From Streptococcaceae bacterium (GTDB lineage: Bacteria; Bacillota; Bacilli; Lactobacillales; Streptococcaceae), in the NCBI GenBank assembly GCA_031270215.1, contig JAISYB010000016.1, positions 1-7,904 of the forward strand: 7,904 nucleotides of DNA, read 5' to 3'. Position numbers and translations under genes: made by a program. The stretch's first letter is position 1, and each line of letters starts with the position of its first letter. Below, in pieces: positions 1-5,136 of the stretch. A model generated the notes under the pieces. The model was not told where the DNA came from. It searched no databases and worked only from the letters and a program-made list of their open reading frames with translations.

Positions 1-14
1 TAAAAATCAAGGGA

Positions 15-48
15 GAGAGCGAGCTAGTGTAGCTATCTTTCCTTTTTT
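15..48 (+). terminator. Terminator-like hairpin of an unseen upstream gene
   Basis: Bases 22-26 (AGCTA) pair with 30-34 (TAGCT) around a GTG loop. After a 2x2 internal loop, 15-19 pair with 37-41 (one G-T). A six-T run (43-48) follows at once, as in an intrinsic terminator. It would insulate cggR from whatever lies to the left. The helix is interrupted, so strength is uncertain. The A-rich flank at 2-6 could let it act on the other strand too. Confidence 0.4.
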
Positions 49-63
49 CTTTGAAATTTCCTC

Positions 64-91
64 TTGAATTCACAATACTATTGGTTAAGAT
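64..91 (+). promoter_or_regulatory. Possible cggR promoter
   Basis: TTGAAT (64-69) lies 16 bases before TAAGAT (86-91), a fair -35 but a 4/6 -10. It is the best sigma-A-like pair I see before cggR, and would leave a 5' leader of about 145 bases. I see no copy of the B. subtilis CggR operator (paired CGGGAC/TGTC half sites) nor a clear cre site in 1-243, so autoregulation is not visible here. Confidence 0.25.
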
Positions 92-243
92 TCTTCTAAC
101 TAAAATTCCGACACACACAAAATGGTCGTAAGACTTGCAAAAATTCTTGAAATGAGCTATCGTTTAATACGTAGAGGTTATTTTTTTATTTCACATGGGG
201 CATTTTTTGAATGCTGGGGCGAAAACCAACAGAGGTTGAAGTG

Positions 244-1272
244 ATGAAGCAAGAGGAATTATTTGAAGCATTAGTGCCAGATATGATGGATACCTTGGAG
301 AGACGATTTCGGATCTTAAGGCAAATCTACTGGATGCAGCCGGTCGGTAGGCGCAGCTTGATTGAAGCAATGGGAATGACTGAGCGTTTATTACGTTCGG
401 AAACCGAAACATTGCGTGAGCTTGACTTAATCGATATTTCAAGAAGCGGAATGACTTTGACTGAACGTGCGACACGCTTATTTTCATCGATGGCTAATTT
501 GATGAATCAGCTTTATTCAATGCGTGAAATTGAAAAAGAATTGAAACAGCTTTTTGGCAATCAGCGAGTGCTTGTTTTGCCGGGAAATTCGGATAATCAG
601 CCGAAAATCATCGCAGAGCTTGCTAGGACACTTGCCAAGGCATTGAACGAGTGTCTGCCTAAGGGAGAAAATATTATTGCAGTGATGGGTGGTTCGACAA
701 TGTCGGCAGTAGCTGAAAATATGCAATCACTTGAGAGCAATATGCGGCATAATATTTTTGTACCAGCCAGAGGCGGCATTGGCGAAACAATCAGTTTGCA
801 GGCTAATAGTGTTGCTGCTGTTATGGCAAAAAACGCAGGCGGCACACACAGGGTTTTGTACGTGCCAGAGCAAGTGAGTAAAGCAACGTATGATTTACTC
901 ATCGAAGAGCCGGCAATCCTTGATGTTTTACGATTGATTGAAAAATCTGATTGTGTTTTGCATAGCATTGGTCGTGCGATTTACATGGCAAAACGTCGAA
1001 ACATGACTGAAACAGAAATTTTAAAACTGCGAAATCTAGGTGCAGTTGCTGAAAGTTTTGGTTATTTTTTCGATCAAAATGGAGAAATAGTTTACAAAGT
1101 TCCACGTATTGGTATACAATTGGAGCAGTTGGTGAAAATTCCAACTATCATGGCGATTGCTAGCGGTAAAAGAAAAGCAGTTGCTGTTAAAGCTTACATG
1201 AAAAATGCGCCGAAGCAAACTTGGTTGATTACTGACGAAGCATGTGCGAAAGCAATTTTGTGTAGGGATTAA
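244..1272 (+). CDS. cggR: Central glycolytic genes regulator CggR (SorC family repressor)
   Basis: This is a 342-residue transcriptional regulator. In B. subtilis CggR represses the gap operon and is relieved by fructose-1,6-bisphosphate; that role is inferred here from family and position. A winged-helix DNA-binding part lies at about residues 10-75 (GRRSLIEAMGMTERLLRSE, then the MTLTE wing). The SorC sugar-binding domain covers about 85-340, with the phosphosugar-loop motif GGST (149-152), FVPARGG (172-178) and the C-terminal TDEACAKAIL. I chose ATG 244 over ATG 211 because AGAGG (231-235) lies 8 bases before it, and because the N-terminus then matches CggR, whose usual length is about 340. 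The 11 extra residues from 211 look unrelated to the family. GTG 241 is a less likely alternative. gap follows after 69 bases on the same strand. Confidence 0.93.
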   Translation: MKQEELFEALVPDMMDTLERRFRILRQIYWMQPVGRRSLIEAMGMTERLLRSETETLRELDLIDISRSGMTLTERATRLFSSMANLMNQLYSMREIEKELKQLFGNQRVLVLPGNSDNQPKIIAELARTLAKALNECLPKGENIIAVMGGSTMSAVAENMQSLESNMRHNIFVPARGGIGETISLQANSVAAVMAKNAGGTHRVLYVPEQVSKATYDLLIEEPAILDVLRLIEKSDCVLHSIGRAIYMAKRRNMTETEILKLRNLGAVAESFGYFFDQNGEIVYKVPRIGIQLEQLVKIPTIMAIASGKRKAVAVKAYMKNAPKQTWLITDEACAKAILCRD

Positions 1273-1274
1273 AG

Positions 1275-1305
1275 TTGATTTAAAAGGGGTCTTCCCTTTT
1301 ATAAT
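1275..1305 (+). promoter_or_regulatory. Possible internal promoter for gap
   Basis: A perfect TATAAT (1300-1305) lies 19 bases after TTGATT (1275-1280). The spacer is two bases longer than ideal. Transcription would start near 1312 and carry the gap ribosome binding site AAGGAGG (1325-1331). This could give gap expression independent of cggR. The AT-rich context makes a chance match possible. Confidence 0.35.
1281..1301 (+). promoter_or_regulatory. Hairpin in the cggR-gap spacer, possible mRNA stabiliser
   Basis: TAAAAGGG (1281-1288) pairs perfectly with CCCTTTTA (1294-1301) around a 5-base loop. In B. subtilis the cggR-gapA transcript is cut near the end of cggR, and a hairpin protects the stable gapA part. 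This element sits in the equivalent place. That it works the same way is inference; it could also be a weak terminator. Its end overlaps the TATAAT at 1300-1305. Confidence 0.45.
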
Positions 1306-1341
1306 AAAAAATTTTGATTTTCATAAGGAGGAAATCTAAAA

Positions 1342-2349
1342 ATGACAGTTAAAGTTGGTATTAATGGTTTCGGTCGTATCGGACGTTTAGCACTTCGTCG
1401 TATCGAAGAAGTTGAAGGTGTTGAGGTTGTTGCAATCAACGATTTAACAGACGCTAAAATGTTAGCTCATTTGTTAAAATACGATACTACTCAAGGTCGT
1501 TTTAATGGGACTGTTGAGCTTGCTGAAAATGCTTTTATCGTTAACGGTAAAAAAATTGCAGTTTCTAGCGAACGCAACCCAGAAAACATTGGTTGGGACA
1601 AATATGATGTTGATGTTGTTTTAGAAGCGACTGGTTTCTTTGCTTCAAAAGAAAAAGCTGAACTTCACATTAAAGGTGGCGCTAAGAAAGTTGTTATTAC
1701 AGCTCCTGGCGGAAACGACGTTAAGACAGTTGTTTACAACACAAACCATGAAATCTTAGACGGAACTGAAACAGTTATCTCAGGTGCTTCATGTACAACT
1801 AACTGTTTAGCACCAATGGCTGATTTCTTGAATAAAGACTTCGGTATTGTTGGTGGTACAATGACTACAATTCACGCATACACTGGTGACCAAATGACTC
1901 TTGACGGGCCTCACCCTGGTGGTGATTTACGTCGTGCGCGTGCTGCTGCAGCAAACATCGTGCCTAACTCAACTGGTGCTGCAAAAGCAATCGGTTTAGT
2001 TATCCCTGCTTTAAACGGTAAACTTGATGGTGGTGCTCAACGTGTGCCAGTTCCAACAGGTTCATTAACTGAATTAGTTTCAGTTCTTGAAAAAGAAGTT
2101 ACTGTAGAAGAAGTTAACGCTGCTGCAAAAGCTGCTTCAAACGAAAGCTTTGGTTACAATGAAGATCAAATCGTATCTAGCGATATCGTTGGTATGGCTT
2201 ACGGTTCATTATTCGATGCAACTCAAACTAAAATCGTTAAAGCTGGCGACAAGCAATTAGTTAAAACTGTATCTTGGTACGACAATGAGATGTCTTATAC
2301 AGCTCAATTAATCCGTACTTTAGCTTACTTTGCTAAATTAATTAAATAA
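1342..2349 (+). CDS. gap: Glyceraldehyde-3-phosphate dehydrogenase, phosphorylating, NAD-dependent
   Basis: This cytosolic enzyme converts glyceraldehyde-3-phosphate, NAD+ and phosphate to 1,3-bisphosphoglycerate and NADH. The 335-residue length is normal. The Rossmann motif is GINGFGRIG (6-14). Asp34 in NDLTD is the usual acidic residue that favours NAD over NADP. The active-site block ASCTTNC gives catalytic Cys151, with partner His178 in TTIHAYT. The substrate-binding segment is NSTGAAKAIG (209-218), and the conserved WYDNE is at 312-316. Ribosome binding site AAGGAGG (1325-1331) lies 10 bases before the ATG. Codon use is strongly biased to GTT, GCT, CGT and TTA, as expected for a very highly expressed gene and unlike cggR before it. 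A strong terminator follows, so much of the transcript probably ends here. Confidence 0.98.
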   Translation: MTVKVGINGFGRIGRLALRRIEEVEGVEVVAINDLTDAKMLAHLLKYDTTQGRFNGTVELAENAFIVNGKKIAVSSERNPENIGWDKYDVDVVLEATGFFASKEKAELHIKGGAKKVVITAPGGNDVKTVVYNTNHEILDGTETVISGASCTTNCLAPMADFLNKDFGIVGGTMTTIHAYTGDQMTLDGPHPGGDLRRARAAAANIVPNSTGAAKAIGLVIPALNGKLDGGAQRVPVPTGSLTELVSVLEKEVTVEEVNAAAKAASNESFGYNEDQIVSSDIVGMAYGSLFDATQTKIVKAGDKQLVKTVSWYDNEMSYTAQLIRTLAYFAKLIK

Positions 2350-2378
2350 TAATTTTATTGATTAATAGCTGCACAAAG

Positions 2379-2412
2379 AAAAGCGGGGAAGCGTGTCGCT
2401 TCTTCGCTTTTT
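2379..2412 (+). terminator. Intrinsic terminator after gap
   Basis: Bases 2379-2393 (AAAAGCGGGGAAGCG) pair along their full length with 2397-2411 around a TGT loop: 15 pairs, two of them G-T. The final T run (2408-2412) is partly in the stem. This is one of the strongest hairpins in the window. It implies that gap is largely separate from pgk-tpi-eno, apart from readthrough. Confidence 0.85.
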
Positions 2413-2540
2413 GAGTTGTCAGAAGGCAACACAGCCTTGAAAGCTCGTGATGAATTACGACTAGGCTTTTAGAGGTTCAATGTTTCTCACAAAGTGTGAT
2501 AAAAACTTAACTGCAAGAGCAGATATAGTCTATTGAAATA
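2413..2540. other. First part of gap-pgk spacer, no gene seen
   Basis: No credible coding sequence lies here. Two small hairpins are visible. AGCCT (2433-2437) pairs with AGGCT (2463-2467), enclosing TCGT (2445-2448) paired with ACGA (2457-2460). TCACA (2487-2491) pairs with TGTGA (2495-2499). An 18-codon frame from ATG 2480 has AGAGG only 4 bases upstream and no recognisable product. Confidence 0.4.
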
Positions 2541-2549
2541 TGATATAAT
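2541..2549 (+). promoter_or_regulatory. Extended -10 promoter for pgk(-tpi)
   Basis: TGATATAAT is an exact extended -10 element (TGn plus the consensus TATAAT at 2544-2549). No good -35 sits 16-18 bases upstream, which extended -10 promoters often do without. Transcription would start near 2556, leaving a leader of about 268 bases before pgk. Its place between the gap terminator and pgk makes a dedicated pgk promoter likely. Confidence 0.6.
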
Positions 2550-2555
2550 ACAGTA

Positions 2556-2811
2556 ATAAGTCGGGATAAGTATGCCGACTATAATATTAGGTGTCGCAAG
2601 TCCGAATGGTCGCAACGAAAATTTGTCAATGTGAGCACTGAACAGCCTATCTGAGTTGAGTAAGGCAGCAGTTTGAGGTATCTCTAGTGGAATACTAGAA
2701 GTTAGCCGCAAAAAACCTTAATCAAAGCTCGTAAAGGTTAGACACTTAGAACCTTGGACTTTCAAGCCCGAGAGTATTCAGGTAAAAATGTGATGTAAAT
2801 TCAAAAGGAGG
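2556..2811 (+). promoter_or_regulatory. Long structured leader of pgk
   Basis: The predicted 5' untranslated region holds a series of helices. AGTCGG (2559-2564) pairs with CCGACT (2575-2580). ACTG (2637-2640) pairs with CAGT (2669-2672), enclosing GCCT (2645-2648) with AGGC (2663-2666). TCTAGT (2683-2688) pairs with ACTAGA (2694-2699). AAGGTT (2734-2739) can pair either with AACCTT at 2714-2719 or with the same word at 2750-2755, giving two exclusive states upstream of the pgk ribosome binding site (AAAAGGAGG, 2803-2811). I do not recognise a known riboswitch, T-box or protein-leader consensus. It may be a regulator, a processing site, or non-functional DNA carried in with a recombination event. 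Confidence 0.35.
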
Positions 2812-2823
2812 AATTTTAGAACA

Positions 2824-4020
2824 ATGGCGAAATTAACTGTCAAAGACGTTGACTTGAAAGGTAAGAAAGTTTTAGTCCGTGTTGATTTTAACGTACCTTT
2901 GAAGGACGGCGTGATTACAAACGATAACCGTATCACAGCAGCTCTTCCAACAATTAAATATATTTTAGAACAGGGTGGACGTGCGATTTTATTCTCTCAC
3001 TTAGGACGTGTGAAAGAAGAAACTGACAAGGCTGGCAAATCACTTGCACCAGTTGCAGCTGCATTAGGCGAAAAATTAGCTCAAGAGGTTATCTTCGTAC
3101 CTGAAACACGTGGGGCAAAGTTAGAAGCTGCAATTAATGAATTAAAAGACGGAGAAGTCCTATTAGTAGAAAACACTCGTTTTGAAGATGTTGACGGCAA
3201 GAAAGAATCTAAAAATGATCCAGAATTAGGGAAATACTGGGCATCCCTTGGAGATGGCATCTTTGTCAATGATGCATTTGGTACTGCACACCGTGCACAT
3301 GCTTCAAATGTCGGTATCTCATCAAATGTTTCAAAAGCAGTTGCTGGTTTCTTATTAGAAAATGAAATTAAATTTATCAAAGATGCAGTAGATACACCGG
3401 TTCGTCCATTTGTGGCAATCTTAGGTGGTTCAAAAGTATCTGATAAAATCGGCGTAATCGAAAACCTATTAGCTAAGGCTGACAAAGTTATTATCGGTGG
3501 TGGTATGACTTATACTTTCTACAAAGCACAAGGAATTGAAATCGGTAATTCCTTAGTTGAAGAAGATAAGGTTGAATTAGCAAAGGATATTATTGCTAAA
3601 GGTGGCGATAAATTAATCTTACCAGTTGATTCTAAAGAAGCTAATGCTTTTGCTGGTTACACTGATGTCAAAGACACTGTTGATGAAGCAGTAGATGCAG
3701 GTTATCTTGGTTTAGACATTGGTCCTAAATCAATTGAAAAATTTGCTAAGGAAATTGAAGGAGCAAAAACGGTCGTTTGGAATGGACCAATGGGTGTTTT
3801 TGAAAATCCTGATTTCCAAGCCGGAACAATCGGTGTAATGGACGCAATTGCAGCACAGGCTGGTGCAACTTCAATCATCGGTGGTGGCGATTCAGCAGCG
3901 GCAGCAATCAATTTAGGTCGTGCAGATAAATTCTCATGGATCTCAACGGGTGGCGGTGCTTCAATGGAATTGCTAGAAGGTAAAGATTTACCAGGTTTAA
4001 CCGCACTTACAGAGCGTTAA
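2824..4020 (+). CDS. pgk: Phosphoglycerate kinase
   Basis: This monomeric cytosolic enzyme transfers the acyl phosphate of 1,3-bisphosphoglycerate to ADP, the first ATP-forming step of glycolysis. The 398-residue length is typical. Substrate-binding residues are visible in RVDFNVP (19-25), Arg36, SHLGR (58-62), ENTRF with Arg119, and AHRAHASN with Arg157. The nucleotide domain has GGSKVSDK (201-208), the hinge-side VVWNGPMGVFE (317-327) and GGGDSAAA (353-360). The ribosome binding site AAAAGGAGG is 12 bases before the ATG, slightly long. The protein ends LTALTER, while a second partial 3' end downstream would end LTALTDK. This suggests the present gene, or its 3' part, replaced an earlier allele. 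No residue expected for activity is missing. Confidence 0.97.
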   Translation: MAKLTVKDVDLKGKKVLVRVDFNVPLKDGVITNDNRITAALPTIKYILEQGGRAILFSHLGRVKEETDKAGKSLAPVAAALGEKLAQEVIFVPETRGAKLEAAINELKDGEVLLVENTRFEDVDGKKESKNDPELGKYWASLGDGIFVNDAFGTAHRAHASNVGISSNVSKAVAGFLLENEIKFIKDAVDTPVRPFVAILGGSKVSDKIGVIENLLAKADKVIIGGGMTYTFYKAQGIEIGNSLVEEDKVELAKDIIAKGGDKLILPVDSKEANAFAGYTDVKDTVDEAVDAGYLGLDIGPKSIEKFAKEIEGAKTVVWNGPMGVFENPDFQAGTIGVMDAIAAQAGATSIIGGGDSAAAAINLGRADKFSWISTGGGASMELLEGKDLPGLTALTER

Positions 4021-4049
4021 ACTCATTTTTAGCCACCAGTTGATTAGGC

Positions 4050-4075
4050 TCCGAAAAATGCTTGCATTTTTTGGA
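4050..4075 (+). repeat. Hairpin after pgk
   Basis: TCCGAAAAATG (4050-4060) pairs with CATTTTTTGGA (4065-4075) around a CTTG loop: 11 pairs, one G-T. There is no T run after it, so it is a weak terminator at best. It may mark an RNA processing or stabilising site at the 3' end of pgk. Confidence 0.5.
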
Positions 4076-4102
4076 AAAAGGAACAAACCCGAAATGAATG
4101 CT

Positions 4103-4124
4103 AAACAGCGATTTATCGCTGTTT
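4103..4124 (+). repeat. Second hairpin after pgk
   Basis: AAACAGCGA (4103-4111) pairs perfectly with TCGCTGTTT (4116-4124) around a TTTA loop. Only three Ts end the stem and GATG follows, so termination would be partial. It lies between the true pgk end and its second, degenerate 3' end. Confidence 0.55.
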
Positions 4125-4148
4125 GATGAATGTAGGGATTTGTGACGA

Positions 4149-4218
4149 GGCGGTGCTTCAATGGAACTAATTAGAAGGTAAAGCCTTACCAGGCTTAACA
4201 GCTTTAACAGACAAATAA
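4149..4218 (+). pseudogene. Degenerate second copy of the pgk 3' end
   Basis: Bases 4149-4218 align to pgk 3952-4020. The first 18 bases are identical (GGCGGTGCTTCAATGGAA); overall 55 of 69 positions match, with one inserted base near 4167-4173. Most differences are synonymous or conservative: the fragment would encode GGASMEL, then after the frameshift EGKALPGLTALTDK and a stop. That pattern fits a diverged allele that was under selection, not a fresh duplicate. Weaker similarity may reach back to about 4125. There is no start codon or ribosome binding site, and the frame is broken, so it is not expressed as a protein. Its stop lies 17 bases before tpi, the spacing expected of an original pgk-tpi junction. 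Confidence 0.85.
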
Positions 4219-4235
4219 AAAATAGAGGTGTAAAT

Positions 4236-5012
4236 ATGTCACGTAAACCAATCATTGCAGGAAACTGGAAAATGAATAAAACCTTAGCTGAAGCTATTGA
4301 TTTTGCTAAAGCAGTTAAATCTGCTGTTCCGGCAGATAGCATTTTGGATTCAGTTATTGGCTCTCCTGCCTTATTCTTAGCGCCATTAGCTGAAGAATTA
4401 AAAGGTTCAAATCTTAAATTAGCTGCTCAAAACAGCTATTTTGAAAATGCCGGTGCTTACACTGGCGAAAATTCACCAGCAGCAATTGCTGATTTAGGTA
4501 TTGATTACATCATTATCGGACATAGCGAACGCCGCGAGTATCAACATGAAACAGATGAAGAAATCAACAAAAAAGCTAAAGCGATTATTGCAAATGGTGT
4601 GACGCCAATCATCTGTTGTGGCGAAACGCTTGAAACCTATGAAGCCGGCAAAACAGCTGAATGGGTGGAAGGACAAATTACCGCAGCGTTGAAAGATTTA
4701 ACCCCTGAGCAAGTATCAAGCTTAGTGATTGCTTATGAACCAATCTGGGCAATCGGTACAGGGAAATCGGCGACATCAACAACGGCAGATGAAACCTGTG
4801 GTGTTGTGCGCCAAACTGTCGAAAAGCTTTATGGCAAATCTGTTTCAGAAGCTGTTCGCGTTCAATACGGTGGCTCAGTTAAACCTGAAAACATTGCGGA
4901 ATATATGTCAAAGGAAAACATTGACGGCGCTTTAGTTGGCGGCGCATCGCTTGCGGCTGACTCGTTTCTTGCGTTACTTGAAGCTGTACAAACACAGCAG
5001 GTAGCTAAATAA
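4236..5012 (+). CDS. tpiA: Triosephosphate isomerase
   Basis: This enzyme interconverts dihydroxyacetone phosphate and glyceraldehyde-3-phosphate. It is a dimeric TIM barrel of 258 residues, slightly longer than the usual 250 or so because of a short C-terminal tail (VQTQQVAK). All catalytic parts are present: Asn10 and Lys12 in AGNWKMNK, His96 in IIGHSERR, and Glu168 in AYEPIWAIGTGK, which also begins the mobile loop 6. The phosphate-binding YGGSVKP (211-217) and the GGASL segment (235-239) are also there. AGAGGTG (4224-4230) lies 5 bases before the ATG. No separate promoter is evident in 4021-4235, so it is probably read from the pgk promoter across the two hairpins and the pgk remnant. Confidence 0.97.
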   Translation: MSRKPIIAGNWKMNKTLAEAIDFAKAVKSAVPADSILDSVIGSPALFLAPLAEELKGSNLKLAAQNSYFENAGAYTGENSPAAIADLGIDYIIIGHSERREYQHETDEEINKKAKAIIANGVTPIICCGETLETYEAGKTAEWVEGQITAALKDLTPEQVSSLVIAYEPIWAIGTGKSATSTTADETCGVVRQTVEKLYGKSVSEAVRVQYGGSVKPENIAEYMSKENIDGALVGGASLAADSFLALLEAVQTQQVAK

Positions 5013-5024
5013 TTTGTCAGAAAA

Positions 5025-5064
5025 TTTGCTGAAATGACAGAAAAACTTTGAAATTTTCGGCAAA
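5025..5064. repeat. Inverted repeat around the eno -35 box
   Basis: TTTGCTGAAA (5025-5034) is complementary to TTTCGGCAAA (5055-5064): 10 pairs, one of them G-T. The 20-base centre contains the predicted -35 TTGAAA (5048-5053). It could be an operator, or a hairpin ending the tpi transcript. No known regulator consensus is matched. Confidence 0.35.
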
Positions 5065-5076
5065 AAGTTATAAAAT
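5048..5076 (+). promoter_or_regulatory. Probable eno promoter
   Basis: TTGAAA (5048-5053) and TAAAAT (5071-5076) are each 5/6 matches to the sigma-A consensus at the ideal 17-base spacing. Transcription would start near 5083, about 54 bases before eno, placing a hairpin at the very 5' end of the mRNA. eno may therefore be transcribed on its own as well as by readthrough from tpi. Confidence 0.6.
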
Positions 5077-5086
5077 GAAAGTGGTT

Positions 5087-5105
5087 TTAAGGGATGCACC
5101 CTTAA
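5087..5105 (+). promoter_or_regulatory. 5' hairpin in the eno leader
   Basis: TTAAGGG (5087-5093) pairs perfectly with CCCTTAA (5099-5105) around ATGCA. It would begin about 4 bases from the predicted transcript start. Hairpins so close to a 5' end commonly protect mRNA from decay. It resembles the GGG/CCC hairpin before gap, but the loops differ. Confidence 0.5.
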
Positions 5106-5136
5106 TATAAAAAACTCAAAGGAGAGAATTTACAAC

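Noticed and set aside
211..243. Upstream ATG 211 as the cggR start
   Set aside because: It adds 11 residues with no CggR similarity and lacks a well-placed ribosome binding site, while ATG 244 has AGAGG at 8 bases.
1..243. B. subtilis-type CggR operator or cre site before cggR
   Set aside because: No pair of CGGGAC/TGTC half sites and no adequate cre match is visible on either strand.
2480..2536. An 18-codon upstream frame starting at ATG 2480
   Set aside because: The only ribosome-binding-like word is too close (4 bases), and the frame ends before the pgk transcript would begin.
2593..2615. GTCGCAA direct repeats 16 bases apart as a possible CRISPR or iteron array
   Set aside because: There are only two 7-base copies with no spacer pattern or nearby cas or replication genes.
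2487..2711. A 74-codon frame on the - strand in the gap-pgk spacer
   Set aside because: It has no recognisable family or ribosome binding site, and it lies opposite the predicted promoter and structured leader, so I judge it a chance frame.
2714..2811. T-box, known riboswitch or ribosomal-protein leader upstream of pgk
   Set aside because: I looked for conserved core words of common classes and found none, so no class is named.
4131..4140. The word TGTAGGGATT also found at the end of cggR (1261-1270)
   Set aside because: A 10-base match with no extension is expected by chance in a window of this size.
4494..4935. Frames inside tpi on either strand
   Set aside because: They are shadows of tpi in other frames without start signals or family features; the same holds for those within cggR, pgk and eno.
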